DNA of 64,000 nucleotides from Bacteroidales bacterium UBA6192 (GCA_002422725.1 DITE01000058.1:7509-71508); one strand, 5' to 3'. Positions 8,779 through 17,580 are shown, counted from the first letter of the stretch. A program made the numbers and translations. The notes: generated by a model from the letters alone, not told the origin.

Positions 8779-10170
8779 TTACTTGTATTCTTTCATGGCA
8801 TCAAAATACCTCTTTGTTTCCTTAACAACCACCGATGAGAGCAGTAGCATTGCGATCAGGTTGGGGATAGTCATGAACGTAATCACCATGTCCACAAAAT
8901 GCCAGACAATATCCAATCCCCAGACTGAACCAAAAAACACGAACAGTCCATATACATAAAGATAGGGCTTAACAGCTTTTTCTCCAATAAGATAGATGGT
9001 GGCTCTGGAACCATAGTAAGACCAGCTGATAATGGTTGAAAACGCAAAAAGCAATAAACTGAATGCGATGATATGGCCACCCATTCCATCAATGCCAAAA
9101 TGATGTAACCCCTTGTTCATAGCATCAACCGTCATTCCAACTCCCTTTATATCCGATTGCCACGAATCGGTTACGATGATCATCATCGCGGTCATGGTGC
9201 AGATCACAATGGTATCAATCATGGGTTCGAGTAAAGCCACAATGCCTTCACGTGCAGGATAAGCTGTCTTGGCTGCCGCATGGGCAATGGGTGCAGATCC
9301 CTGACCGGCCTCGTTGCTGAACAATCCCCGTCTGACTCCCCAGATAAGAGTCATGATAAAGGTTGATCCCACAAAACCTCCTGTAGCTGCTGTACCTGTG
9401 AATGCGTCAGCAACAATGTGCGATAAAGCAGCAGGCAACTTATCTGCGAATGCAATTAAAACAGTCATTGTTGCAATGATATAGACTGCTGCCATAAGTG
9501 GAACCAATTTCGAGGTAACATCAGCAATGCGCTTTATGCCGCCAACAATAACAAGTAGCACAAGAAAAGTGATGATCATGCCCGATATCCAGGTCGGAAT
9601 CTGATAGCTTGTGAGCATAGCATCTGACATGGAATTTGATTGAGCCATATTGCCTGTGCCTAAAGAGCAAAGTATTGTTGCGCTTGCAAAAACAAGAGCA
9701 AGAATCTTTGCCCAGCGTCCAATTTTATCTTTTAGCCCAAATTCCATATAATACATCGGCCCTCCCGATACTGTGCCATCACTGTTAAATTTTCTGTACT
9801 TCTGTGCCAGTGTGCATTCGGCGTATTTGAGCGTCATACCCAGAAAACCGGTCACCCATATCCAGAAAACCGCTCCAGGTCCGCCAAGATATATTGCCAG
9901 TGCCACTCCAACAATATTTCCGGTACCGACAGTGGCCGATAGGGCTGTTGTTAGAGCTTTAAAGTGGTTCACATCGCCTTCGGCATGTTTGCTGTCGTAT
10001 TTTCCGCGAACAACGTTTATTGCATGACCTATTTTGGTGATATTGAGAAAATTAAGCCTGAAAGAAAACCAGATGCCCGTGGGAATCAACAAGATTAAAA
10101 TAAGATAACCACCTATGTAATCATTGTATGCCTGAATGCCCTGATCAATCCATGATAATAATTCACTCAT
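8779..10170 (-). CDS. AGCS-family sodium/amino acid symporter (second copy)
   Basis: The 463-residue protein is a second member of the alanine or glycine:cation symporter family, of usual length. Core motifs are intact: LTTALSATVGTGNIVGVALAI, GGPGAVFWIW, YAECTLAQKYR, SGGPMYYMEFG, SNEAGQGSAPIAHAAA and EPMIDTIVICTMTA. It differs clearly from the copy at 6794-8455 (shorter N-terminus, different loops), so this is an older duplication or two separate acquisitions, not a recent tandem copy. It predicts Na+-driven uptake of small neutral amino acids at the inner membrane. Upstream, 10171-10368 is AT-rich and holds no gene. Confidence 0.9.
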   Translation of the reverse strand: MSELLSWIDQGIQAYNDYIGGYLILILLIPTGIWFSFRLNFLNITKIGHAINVVRGKYDSKHAEGDVNHFKALTTALSATVGTGNIVGVALAIYLGGPGAVFWIWVTGFLGMTLKYAECTLAQKYRKFNSDGTVSGGPMYYMEFGLKDKIGRWAKILALVFASATILCSLGTGNMAQSNSMSDAMLTSYQIPTWISGMIITFLVLLVIVGGIKRIADVTSKLVPLMAAVYIIATMTVLIAFADKLPAALSHIVADAFTGTAATGGFVGSTFIMTLIWGVRRGLFSNEAGQGSAPIAHAAAKTAYPAREGIVALLEPMIDTIVICTMTAMMIIVTDSWQSDIKGVGMTVDAMNKGLHHFGIDGMGGHIIAFSLLLFAFSTIISWSYYGSRATIYLIGEKAVKPYLYVYGLFVFFGSVWGLDIVWHFVDMVITFMTIPNLIAMLLLSSVVVKETKRYFDAMKEYK

Positions 10171-10368
10171 ATTGCTGGTTTTGGTTCATGTTAATAGTAT
10201 GGTTACAATTTTAACGGCTTCATATCAACTATTTCTATTTGTTTGCCTGAACAAATATTGAAAAAAACAACTGATTGTCAATATAAAATCTTTTTAGATT
10301 CATCAGAATTGTTGTTAATAGCCTGACAAACAGAAAATAAATTGTTCATTAATTATAAAGAGTTTTAA

Positions 10369-11643
10369 TTAAGTGGCTTCTTTGATCAGGGCTTGACCAA
10401 TATGGCATTCGAGGCATCTGCGTGGTTTACAGAAATGTTCGCGCATGTGCAGCAACGCCTGCGACTGAAGGGCATTTATTGCACTCAGACCGAGATCGGA
10501 AAAGCGATTGATAATGGAGTTTTGTTCAGCCTCAATAGATTCCAGTATCAGGAGAGCGCTGTCCAGGTGTTTTTCTTCTCCCCTGATCCTTCCATAGGCG
10601 AAAAGTACCTGAGCCACGGTATTGATCAGAATCAGTTCCAGGGCGTTTTTACCCATCTGTTTTTCTGAATTCACCGATTCTTTATCGAAACGAAAGTGAT
10701 TGTTCCAATAAACAGAAGCTTTAACACTAAACATTTTTTTCACCTGTTCAACATCATTTGCGTGTAAAACTTTCGAGAAAAGCTGCCCGTTCTGGTGAAT
10801 TATTGCAGCAATCTGCGACAGCCGGATTGTGGGAAAATTAACCGGACGCATACGCATAAATCGCCAAATTTCGGCTTTAAGTGGTTTTAACTGATATTTT
10901 GACGATAGAAATTGATACTCTTTTCTAAGATTTTCCGGATAATCATCATTGAATTGAACTTCCAGCAAACCTGCCTGTCCGAAAAGCAGGGCTTCAAGCT
11001 GAAATAACTGATCGGCATGCCTTAGCAGCAGATGAAACGGGAGTGAACGCGCCAAAAGGTCAAATGCAGCGTCATTGACTTTAAACCCAAAATTTTGCAT
11101 CAATCTTCTGTAAAACACTTCTTCCCAGTCATTGGCGGTTTGCTCCAGCTGCTCTTGTATGTATATAGTCTTGTCAACAAGGCGTTCAACAACCATTCTG
11201 TCGAGCCACGAAAGCCAGGTAAAACGCTGAATGCTGCTTACACTTTTTTCGCAGGCAATCCATTTTCGGCTATCGATGAAGCTGCGATATCTTAGCAGTA
11301 TGGATGTGTCAAAACATCCGTCAATTTCGAGAGCTGGAATAGTTTGCCGGTGGTCATCATACACTTCCTTGTCGGCTTTGAAAACCACATGCAGAATAAG
11401 ACTGCTATAGGCTTTGTCCAGATGATGCTGATGTTTGTACCAATCGGAAGCGTTTATATGCATCTCAACATTTCCGGCCCACAAAGTTTCGCCAATTCTG
11501 ATCCTTGCGTTGTGAAAGTCGGGTCCGGAATGATGATTCCTGACGCCGGGATACAACACTTCAATGTTTTGCCCGTGAGTAGTTTTAAGTGGACTTTTGA
11601 GCAATTTGTTTTCCCACAGATAAATAAGAAATGCTTCATTCAT
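10369..11643 (-). CDS. DUF2851 family protein
   Basis: This 424-residue protein matches what is known of DUF2851, a family seen in Bacteroidota. The N-terminus has NEAFLIYLWENKLL and a conserved-looking stretch VLYPGVRNHHSGPDFHNARI followed by WAGNVEMHI and SDWYKHQHHLDKAY. The His/Asp-rich character of this first third suggests a metal-binding or nuclease-like fold, but that is inference. The C-terminus ends with a cysteine pair region (CKPRRCLECHIGQAL) that could bind zinc. No signal peptide is seen, so it is probably cytoplasmic. It has no operon partner: the next gene is divergent after about 310 bases. Function unknown. Confidence 0.8.
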   Translation of the reverse strand: MNEAFLIYLWENKLLKSPLKTTHGQNIEVLYPGVRNHHSGPDFHNARIRIGETLWAGNVEMHINASDWYKHQHHLDKAYSSLILHVVFKADKEVYDDHRQTIPALEIDGCFDTSILLRYRSFIDSRKWIACEKSVSSIQRFTWLSWLDRMVVERLVDKTIYIQEQLEQTANDWEEVFYRRLMQNFGFKVNDAAFDLLARSLPFHLLLRHADQLFQLEALLFGQAGLLEVQFNDDYPENLRKEYQFLSSKYQLKPLKAEIWRFMRMRPVNFPTIRLSQIAAIIHQNGQLFSKVLHANDVEQVKKMFSVKASVYWNNHFRFDKESVNSEKQMGKNALELILINTVAQVLFAYGRIRGEEKHLDSALLILESIEAEQNSIINRFSDLGLSAINALQSQALLHMREHFCKPRRCLECHIGQALIKEAT

Positions 11644-11731
11644 AAGCCCGTAATTCGGTAGTTAATGCAATATGTTGATCTCTATGCTTCAAGATAGTAA
11701 GAGAAATTATATCATAAAAAATCTGTTGATC

Positions 11732-11739
11732 CAAAATTA
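11732..11739 (-). promoter_or_regulatory. possible -7 box for the DUF2851 gene
   Basis: On the minus strand this reads TAATTTTG, a perfect TAnnTTTG match, about 90 bases upstream of the DUF2851 start. The long leader lowers confidence. Apart from this and the zapA-operon promoter, the 11644-11956 spacer shows nothing recognisable. Confidence 0.35.
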
Positions 11740-11893
11740 GTGAATTCATTGGTTAGCAGAATGTGTTTTGTTTTTTTATTTGAGCCGGATGGAAAAGGTG
11801 AGGCCATATACCTGTTAATCAATGCATAATTATTTATTGCAAAGCAGAGATACAGATGCTGGACTTTATTTATGTAAAATCGAGTCAAAACAC

Positions 11894-11925
11894 TTGCATA
11901 GACATGGCATAATTGTGTATTTTTG
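11894..11925 (+). promoter_or_regulatory. promoter of the coiled-coil gene/zapA operon
   Basis: A perfect -7 box TATTTTTG (11918-11925) is preceded by TTG at 11894-11896 with a 21-base spacer, slightly longer than the common 19-20. It lies 31 bases before the first start codon. Confidence 0.55.
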
Positions 11926-11956
11926 TAATGTTGTCCGTAAATGATTTTGAGAAGCT

Positions 11957-12253
11957 ATGGCCGATACCAGTATTTTGTTAACCGGGATCGAATACAAAGT
12001 CAGGAAACTGATTGAACGCCAGACTCTTCTTAATTCCAGACTTAACGGACTTCAACAGGAGAATGATTTATTAAGAACCAAAATTGTTCAACAAGAGGAA
12101 ACGATAAACCAAATTACAAATCAGACTAATACTAACAATATTGTTCAATCGCTCGGAAATGAGAAGGAAACAATAGAAAGAAGCAAAAAGAGGGTTCAGC
12201 AAATGATAGGTGAGATTGATAACTGCCTTGAATTGTTGAATCAATCAAAATAA
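11957..12253 (+). CDS. small coiled-coil protein upstream of zapA
   Basis: A 98-residue protein without signal peptide, almost entirely predicted helix with heptad-like spacing (LIERQTLLNSRLNGLQQENDL, then Asn/Gln-rich, then QMIGEIDNCLELL). It starts the operon and ends 16 bases before zapA. Size, coiled-coil character and position suggest a division-associated partner of ZapA, comparable in layout to ZapB of proteobacteria, but there is no recognisable sequence similarity and this is inference. The ATG at 11957 follows a strong -7 box, so the start is well placed. Confidence 0.65.
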   Translation: MADTSILLTGIEYKVRKLIERQTLLNSRLNGLQQENDLLRTKIVQQEETINQITNQTNTNNIVQSLGNEKETIERSKKRVQQMIGEIDNCLELLNQSK

Positions 12254-12269
12254 ACATTGCAAACAAAGG

Positions 12270-12557
12270 ATGGAAAATATTTCGATCACCATTCATGTTG
12301 CCGACAGGCCCTACAAACTGAGTGTAACACGTGCTGAAGAGGAGAGGGTTCGCAAAGCTGCCGGTATCATCAATGACAAGATCAGGGACTATGGTAAAAC
12401 ATATGCTTACAACGACAAACAGGATTTGCTGGCTATGGCAGCATTGCAATATACTGTGGCGGCATTGAAGTTTGAAGCTGAGATGGAATTCAGGGACAAT
12501 CACCTGGACGACAAATTGAGCCAGATTGATGCGCTGTTGTCGGAACAAACCTCCTGA
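12270..12557 (+). CDS. zapA: cell division protein ZapA
   Basis: The 95-residue protein has the ZapA layout: an N-terminal beta-rich head (ISITIHVADRPYKLSVTRAEEERVRKA begins at residue 4; positions 4-30), the helix AAGIINDKIRDY, and a C-terminal coiled coil. ZapA binds FtsZ and bundles protofilaments at the division ring. It follows the small coiled-coil gene by 16 bases in one operon, and a 6S RNA lies directly downstream, an association of zapA and ssrS also known from proteobacteria. Length is typical. Confidence 0.88.
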   Translation: MENISITIHVADRPYKLSVTRAEEERVRKAAGIINDKIRDYGKTYAYNDKQDLLAMAALQYTVAALKFEAEMEFRDNHLDDKLSQIDALLSEQTS

Positions 12558-12584
12558 TGCATTGGCTAAGTTCTTTGAAAAATT

Positions 12585-12785
12585 ATTGCCCGCTTAACTC
12601 AAATTCGATTGTAAACTCAACATTACAATTATAAAGGGCTTACTTATTGGCCATTAGAACAGGCCTTAATTCTGCTTGCAGAATATGCGTTAACCCGCAT
12701 CATTGGACGTTCGAGGGGTCAGGAGGCCTAAAGCGTGTCAAGAGGGGTTTACCAACTCCTTTGGGTTAAAGCGGGCAATTTTTTC
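12585..12785 (+). ncRNA. ssrS: 6S RNA
   Basis: The ends pair: ATTGCCCGCTTAACTC at 12585-12600 against GGGTTAAAGCGGGCAAT at 12763-12779, leaving a long closing stem around a largely single-stranded middle, the shape of 6S RNA. Inside are hairpins ATTCTGC/GCAGAAT (12669-12684), ATGCG/CGCAT (12685-12700) and AGGGGT/ACTCCT (about 12743-12760). The 3' stem runs into a T-rich stretch (12779-12785) that could terminate transcription. The position between zapA and rny fits the Bacteroidota 6S RNA that was first described as the Bacteroidales-1 motif. 6S RNA binds the housekeeping RNA polymerase holoenzyme by mimicking an open promoter. No open reading frame fits here. Exact ends are approximate. Confidence 0.8.
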
Positions 12786-12820
12786 CTTCTCCCGGGTTTT
12801 ATTCATTAAATAATAAAATC

Positions 12821-14365
12821 ATGGGACCTATTTTAATCTATGTACTATTAAGTATTGCCGGCGCTGGTGCAGGAGTTGCACTGGCTGCATCGGTTATGCG
12901 CAAAGCCTTGTTGCGAAAAGGAGCTATCCTACTCGAAGAGGCAAAGGAAAAGGCTGAAGTGTTGAAAAAAGAGAAAATACTTCAGGCAAAAGAAAAATTC
13001 CTGCAACTTAAAACTGAACACGATAACCTGATCAACGAAAAGAACCTTGCTGTGCAAAAAGCAGAAAACCGTATTCAGCAACGTGAACAGTCACTCAATC
13101 AGAAGATGGATGAGTTTCAACGTAAGCAACGTGAACTGCAAACACAGTCTCAAACCCTGACTAATCAGCAGGAAATTCTGGCAAAACGACAGATAGAGCT
13201 CGATAAGATTCAACAGGAGCATGTGAGCAAACTTGAAACAATTTCGGGGATGTCGGCCGTGGAGGCTAAGGGTCAATTAATTGAAAACCTGCGTGATGAA
13301 GCTACTTCCGAAGCCATGACCCTAATCAGGGACATAGTGGATGAAGCCAAGCTGACAGCGAATTCTGCAGCGAAAAAAATTGTGATTGAAACCATACAAC
13401 GTACTGCCGCAGAACATGCAATCGAGAATACTGTTACCGTTTTCAACATCGAAAACGATGAAATAAAAGGAAGGATTATCGGGCGTGAAGGACGAAACAT
13501 TCGTGCACTTGAAGCCCTTACTGGTGTAGAGATAATAATCGATGACAGTCCCGATGCCATCCTGCTTTCAGGATTCGATCCGGTTCGACGTGAAATTGCA
13601 CGCTTGTCCCTGCACAAACTGGTAACCGACGGACGCATACACCCTGCCCGAATTGAGGAAGTGGTTAAAAAGACCGAGAAGCAGATAGAGCAGGAAATTC
13701 TGGAAACTGGAAAGCGAACAGTCATTGATCTGGGTATTCATAACCTGCATGGCGAACTGATTAAAATGATCGGCAGAATGAAGTATCGCTCCTCATACGG
13801 ACAAAATCTGCTTCAGCACTCCATTGAGGTAGCCAACCTGAGTGCTACCATGGCTGCTGAACTTGGCTTAAATACAAAAGCTGCCAAACGCGCAGGATTA
13901 TTGCATGATATTGGTAAGGTTGCCGAAAACGAAGCAGAACTCCCGCATGCTATACTCGGGATGAAGATCGCAGAGAAATTTAAGGAAAAACCCGATATCT
14001 GCAATGCTATCGGGGCTCACCATGATGAGATCGAAATGGAAACCCTGATTGCCCCGATTGTACAGGTATGCGATGCAATTTCAGGAGCAAGGCCTGGTGC
14101 CCGCCGTGAAGTGGTGGAAGCCTATATTCAGCGGCTCAAAAAACTCGAAGAAATGGCGTTGTCATACCCCGGTGTTGTAAAAACCTATGCCATTCAGGCC
14201 GGACGTGAACTTAGGGTGATCGTTGGTTCCGATAAAGTTTCGGACAATGATGCCGATAAGCTTGCTTATGACCTGTCGCGCAAAATTCAAAGTGAAATGA
14301 CCTATCCAGGACAGATAAAAATAACGGTTATCCGCGAAACACGGGCAATCAGTTATGCTAAATAG
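12821..14365 (+). CDS. rny: ribonuclease Y
   Basis: The 514-residue membrane-anchored endoribonuclease starts mRNA decay. In order: an N-terminal membrane helix (residues about 3-26), a long charged coiled coil (about 30-175, rich in Lys, Glu and Gln), a KH RNA-binding domain (about 205-270, with IKGRIIGREGRNIRALEA) and an HD hydrolase domain (about 325-425, with AGLLHDIGKVAE giving the metal-binding His-Asp and later IGAHHDEIE). Length is near the family norm of about 520. It is downstream of the 6S RNA and probably shares the broader zapA region, though the strong 6S 3' end suggests its own promoter or read-through. All catalytic features are intact. Confidence 0.95.
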   Translation: MGPILIYVLLSIAGAGAGVALAASVMRKALLRKGAILLEEAKEKAEVLKKEKILQAKEKFLQLKTEHDNLINEKNLAVQKAENRIQQREQSLNQKMDEFQRKQRELQTQSQTLTNQQEILAKRQIELDKIQQEHVSKLETISGMSAVEAKGQLIENLRDEATSEAMTLIRDIVDEAKLTANSAAKKIVIETIQRTAAEHAIENTVTVFNIENDEIKGRIIGREGRNIRALEALTGVEIIIDDSPDAILLSGFDPVRREIARLSLHKLVTDGRIHPARIEEVVKKTEKQIEQEILETGKRTVIDLGIHNLHGELIKMIGRMKYRSSYGQNLLQHSIEVANLSATMAAELGLNTKAAKRAGLLHDIGKVAENEAELPHAILGMKIAEKFKEKPDICNAIGAHHDEIEMETLIAPIVQVCDAISGARPGARREVVEAYIQRLKKLEEMALSYPGVVKTYAIQAGRELRVIVGSDKVSDNDADKLAYDLSRKIQSEMTYPGQIKITVIRETRAISYAK

Positions 14366-14398
14366 TCAGTTAATCATTAATAATTTAAACAAAATTGT

Positions 14399-14899
14399 AT
14401 GAAAAAAACCTCATTGCTGTTGGCTATGGCCTTTGCTGTTACCGGACTTTTTGCTCAAAGCCCTATTGGAGAAGGCGAAAAGCAAGTGAACTTTGGAACT
14501 GGTTTCTCTTCCTGGGGAATTCCTTTTTATGTTGGTATGGACTTTGGCGTTCATCCCGACATCACTGTTGGCTTTAATCTTTCTTACCGTTCTTTCAATT
14601 CAAGATGGGTTTCTGACGATTACCGCCTCAGTGTAATTGGGATTTTTGGTAATGGAAATTACCATTTCAACCGCATTCTGAATATTCCGGAACCATGGGA
14701 CTTTTATGCCGGACTCAGTTTGGGTTTTGTCTCGGTCAGTGCTCCTTCGGGCTATGATGGAGGGACTATCTCAGGTGTAGGGATCGATGGACAGGTTGGT
14801 TGCCGCTACTACTGGAGCGACCGCTGGGCTGTCAACCTGGAGTTTGGTGGTGGAAATGCAGCATCAGGGGGCAGAATTGGCCTATCGTATAAGCTATAA
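14399..14899 (+). CDS. small outer-membrane beta-barrel protein
   Basis: The 166-residue protein begins with a signal peptide (MKKTSLLLAMAFAVTGLFA, cleaved before QSPIG). The rest alternates aromatic and polar residues in short strands with Gly/Asn turns, as in an eight-stranded outer-membrane barrel of the OmpX/opacity type, and ends in a strand finishing KL (GGRIGLSYKL). Gly-rich segments such as GYDGGTISGVGIDGQVGC are typical of such barrels. It starts 34 bases after rny and is closed by a strong terminator hairpin. No specific function can be assigned. Confidence 0.7.
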   Translation: MKKTSLLLAMAFAVTGLFAQSPIGEGEKQVNFGTGFSSWGIPFYVGMDFGVHPDITVGFNLSYRSFNSRWVSDDYRLSVIGIFGNGNYHFNRILNIPEPWDFYAGLSLGFVSVSAPSGYDGGTISGVGIDGQVGCRYYWSDRWAVNLEFGGGNAASGGRIGLSYKL

Positions 14900-14915
14900 T
14901 CAAGCTGTAATATTG

Positions 14916-14952
14916 AAAAACCCGCATCATCACAAAGATGAAGCGGGTTTTT
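14916..14952. terminator. bidirectional intrinsic terminator
   Basis: AAAAACCCGC at 14916-14925 pairs with GCGGGTTTTT at 14943-14952, the stem extended by ATCATC/GATGA around a short loop; A- and T-tracts on both sides make it work in both directions. It lies between two converging genes, the barrel protein (ends 14899) and the lipoprotein gene (ends 14970). Confidence 0.88.
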
Positions 14953-14969
14953 CGTTTTTTCATACAGTA

Positions 14970-15491
14970 TTATTCGCTTTCCATCATTTCAAATTCCCGG
15001 ATCAGGTCTTCAGGAGTCTTTCCCAGATTTCTGATAGCAAGCTTTGCATCGTCAGAAAAGTCATGCTCAGGATATTCGGACAGAAACAATTCGTATTGTT
15101 TTCGGGCAAGTGAGGTGTCGTTTAATTGTTCTTCATACACAAATGCTTTCAGAAACATGCTCAGACCTCTTTTGTCATAAGTGGGGTAGTCCTTGATTAT
15201 TTTATCAAGAAGACGCATTGTTCGGCTCACATTGAGCATGTTGATCGACAAGTCAGCTCCAATAAATAAATACTCAGGCGTTTGGGGTGCATTGGGCAAC
15301 GAATCGGCCCAGGCTTCATATTTGCTGATTAATTCGTTGGCTGTGTTCAAATCCAGATTGCCCTCCTGATCGTATAAGTTGTTTTCGAGCGCACTGATTG
15401 CCTCAGAGGCAGGTGAATTGTTTTTCGCTGGTTCACAGGCAAAAAGCCATGTAATAGTGATGAATAGTAGAAAAAACCTGCTTGTTTTCAT
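14970..15491 (-). CDS. TPR-like lipoprotein
   Basis: The 173-residue protein has a lipoprotein signal (MKTSRFFLLFITITWLFAC, lipobox with Cys19), so it should be lipidated and envelope-anchored. The mature part is all-helical with tetratricopeptide-like spacing (RTMRLLDKIIKDYPTYDKRG, then RKQYELFLSEYPEHDFSDD and AKLAIRNLG), resembling the tail of BamD/YbgF-like tetratricopeptide proteins. It is the last gene of the ruvX-def operon, 18 bases after def. A link to outer-membrane assembly is possible but not shown. Confidence 0.75.
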   Translation of the reverse strand: MKTSRFFLLFITITWLFACEPAKNNSPASEAISALENNLYDQEGNLDLNTANELISKYEAWADSLPNAPQTPEYLFIGADLSINMLNVSRTMRLLDKIIKDYPTYDKRGLSMFLKAFVYEEQLNDTSLARKQYELFLSEYPEHDFSDDAKLAIRNLGKTPEDLIREFEMMESE

Positions 15492-15509
15492 GTTGTGTGT
15501 TTTTTAATC

Positions 15510-16082
15510 TTATCGTATTTTTCGTCTTAAATTGGGGAAAAGCATTTTGTAATCAACTTCTACATCTCCGTTCGAAATATCCCTGAGCTTCCCTTTGAGC
15601 AACATCCGGCGGAAGTTTGTCAGGCGGTCAACATACAATATTCCTTCGATATGATCGTATTCGTGTTGAATAACCCTGGCCAGAAAACCGCCATATGACT
15701 CAGTATATTCAACAAAGTTTTCATCCAGATACCGAATCACCAGATTGGGTTTTCGTGAAACATCTTCGTTCATTCCCGGAATGCTCAGGCAGCCTTCGCC
15801 TATTACAACCTCATCGCCGGTTTCTTCCAGTATATGCGCATTAATGCATACTTTTTTGAAGTCCTTTGTTTCAGGATAGTCCTCTGCGTAAGGTGTGGCA
15901 TCAATCACAAAAAGCCTGATGGAACGATTCACCTGAGGTGCTGCAAGACCAATTCCATTGGCTGCATACATGGTTTCCCACATATCATCGATAAGCTTTT
16001 CCAGATCGGGATAGTCTTTATCTATGTCTACAGCAACTTTTTTCAGTGTTGGATGCCCGTAAGCAACAATTGGCAGTATCAT
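15510..16082 (-). CDS. def: peptide deformylase
   Basis: The 190-residue enzyme removes the N-formyl group from new proteins. The three family motifs are present: GLAAPQVN (motif 1), EGCLSIPG (motif 2, metal-binding Cys) and QHEYDHIEG (motif 3, two metal-binding His and the catalytic Glu). Its start overlaps the ruvX stop in ATGA, so the two are translationally coupled. Length is typical. Confidence 0.95.
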   Translation of the reverse strand: MILPIVAYGHPTLKKVAVDIDKDYPDLEKLIDDMWETMYAANGIGLAAPQVNRSIRLFVIDATPYAEDYPETKDFKKVCINAHILEETGDEVVIGEGCLSIPGMNEDVSRKPNLVIRYLDENFVEYTESYGGFLARVIQHEYDHIEGILYVDRLTNFRRMLLKGKLRDISNGDVEVDYKMLFPNLRRKIR

Positions 16083-16510
16083 TGAAGTTGTTTTTTATGT
16101 TTGATTGATTCTAAATATGACTGCAACATAATTGTTGCACTAATGGTGTCGATAAGTGCTTTGTCCTGACGTTTTTTGCGGCCAAGTCCCGCATCGATCA
16201 TACTTTGCATTGCCATTTTGGAGGTAAATCTTTCATCATAACGTTCAATTATCAATCCCGGAAAAGTTTGCTGTAGTTTTCTCACAAATGGTTCGATAAA
16301 ACGTGAAGCATCTGATGCCTGGTTATTCATGTCTTTTGGTTCGCCAACAACTACACAGTCAACTTGCTCCGCAACGAAATAACCGGAAAGAAATTCGATC
16401 AGCTTATGACTTGCAACAGTTTCCAGCCCGGTTGCAAACAACTGGAGTGGGTCGGTAACCGCAATACCACAGCGTTTTTGCCCGTAATCAATGGCCATTA
16501 TCCTTCCCAT
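16079..16510 (-). CDS. ruvX: RuvX/YqgF Holliday junction resolvase family protein
   Basis: The 143-residue protein starts MGRIMAIDYGQKRCGIAVTD, the characteristic RNase H-fold N-terminus with the first metal-binding Asp, and contains VVVGEPKDMNNQASD and YDERFTSKMA plus a C-terminal Asp (DTISATIMLQSYL), matching YqgF. The family functions in pre-16S rRNA 5' maturation and is proposed as a Holliday-junction resolvase. A longer frame begins at 16540, but a -7 box at 16542-16549 would place the transcription start close to or below that codon, so 16510 is preferred. First gene of the ruvX-def-lipoprotein operon. Confidence 0.92.
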   Translation of the reverse strand: MGRIMAIDYGQKRCGIAVTDPLQLFATGLETVASHKLIEFLSGYFVAEQVDCVVVGEPKDMNNQASDASRFIEPFVRKLQQTFPGLIIERYDERFTSKMAMQSMIDAGLGRKKRQDKALIDTISATIMLQSYLESIKHKKQLQ

Positions 16511-16541
16511 ATCTGTTGTGTAGTCCAATCCATTAAACATG

Positions 16542-16549
16542 CAAAATTA
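16542..16549 (-). promoter_or_regulatory. -7 box of the ruvX-def operon
   Basis: On the minus strand this reads TAATTTTG, a perfect TAnnTTTG match, 31 bases upstream of the chosen ruvX start. Confidence 0.5.
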
Positions 16550-16602
16550 TGAAGATTTTCCGGGTTTCTTCATGAATTTACACTTAGCTTCAGGCTCTTT
16601 TG

Positions 16603-16610
16603 TAACTTCG
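16603..16610 (+). promoter_or_regulatory. -7 box of dapD
   Basis: TAACTTCG, one mismatch from TAnnTTTG, 17 bases before the dapD ATG; GAAGG just before the start (16621-16625) could serve as ribosome-binding site. Confidence 0.45.
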
Positions 16611-16627
16611 CAACAAAACTGAAGGGC

Positions 16628-17443
16628 ATGAATAATCTGGAACAGCTAATCGGAGAGGTTTGGGACAACAGGATCTATTTGCATGAAAAGCACTATCAAT
16701 CAGCCATTAATGAGGTGATTGCAATGCTTGATCAGGGCAAAATCAGGGTAGCTGAGCCAATCGAAAGCGGTTGGAAAGTGAATGAATGGGTAAAAAAAGC
16801 AGTGATACTTTATTTTCCGATCAGGCAGATGGAGACTCTTGAAACCGGCATTTTTGAGTTTCACGACAAAATTCCGCTTAAAAGAGATTTCCAGACTTTG
16901 GGAGTCAGAGTTGTTCCGAATGCTGTTGCCCGTTATGGAGCTTTTCTGTCCAAAGGGGTCATTTTGATGCCATCCTATGTAAATATAGGTGCCTGGATTG
17001 GTACCGGAACCATGGTTGATACCTGGGCCACCGTAGGATCATGTGCACAGGTTGGGGCTAATGTTCATCTGAGCGGAGGTGTCGGAATTGGTGGTGTCCT
17101 CGAACCTGTTCAGGCCGCGCCTGTTATCATCGAAGATGGTTGCTTTATTGGTTCCCGTTCGATTGTTGTCGAAGGCGTAAGGGTGTGTCGTGAAGCGGTT
17201 TTGGGTGCCAATGTTGTGCTTACTCAGTCAACCCGGATTATTGATGTGAGTGGAAAAGAAGCCATTGAATACAAAGGGCTTATCCCCGAGCGATCGGTTG
17301 TTATCCCGGGATCGTACACCAAAAAATTTCCTGCCGGGGAGTTTCAGGTAGCCTGTGCCTTAATTATTGGCAAACGAAAGGCATCAACCGATCTGAAAAC
17401 TTCGCTGAATGAGGCATTACGCGATTATGATGTGCAAACGTAG
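16628..17443 (+). CDS. dapD: 2,3,4,5-tetrahydropyridine-2,6-dicarboxylate N-succinyltransferase
   Basis: The 271-residue enzyme uses succinyl-CoA to succinylate tetrahydrodipicolinate in the lysine/diaminopimelate pathway, feeding peptidoglycan synthesis. The N-terminal helical region is followed by a left-handed beta-helix of hexapeptide repeats (from about residue 95: VVPNAVARYGAFLSKGVILM, GAWIGTGTMVDTWATVGSCA, HLSGGVGIGGVLEP), including the family signature around GGVLEP. Length matches the family. It is monocistronic with a nearby -7 box and faces a spacer before the convergent DUF5723 gene; the 17444-17580 stretch holds no gene. Confidence 0.95.
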   Translation: MNNLEQLIGEVWDNRIYLHEKHYQSAINEVIAMLDQGKIRVAEPIESGWKVNEWVKKAVILYFPIRQMETLETGIFEFHDKIPLKRDFQTLGVRVVPNAVARYGAFLSKGVILMPSYVNIGAWIGTGTMVDTWATVGSCAQVGANVHLSGGVGIGGVLEPVQAAPVIIEDGCFIGSRSIVVEGVRVCREAVLGANVVLTQSTRIIDVSGKEAIEYKGLIPERSVVIPGSYTKKFPAGEFQVACALIIGKRKASTDLKTSLNEALRDYDVQT

Positions 17444-17580
17444 AATTGTTAATTTCACTGGAGAAATATTTCATAACAATTATATTGTCAGATCAATACA
17501 TTATTTATTCCCTGATAGAGCCTGTCGGGGGGCAATGTGGTGGTAAACCGAACGAAATTTTTTGACAGGTTTCGAACCTA

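Noticed and set aside
6794..10170. Two AGCS symporters as a recent tandem duplication
   Set aside because: They differ in N-terminus and throughout the loops, so a recent duplication is unlikely; presence of two copies is ordinary.
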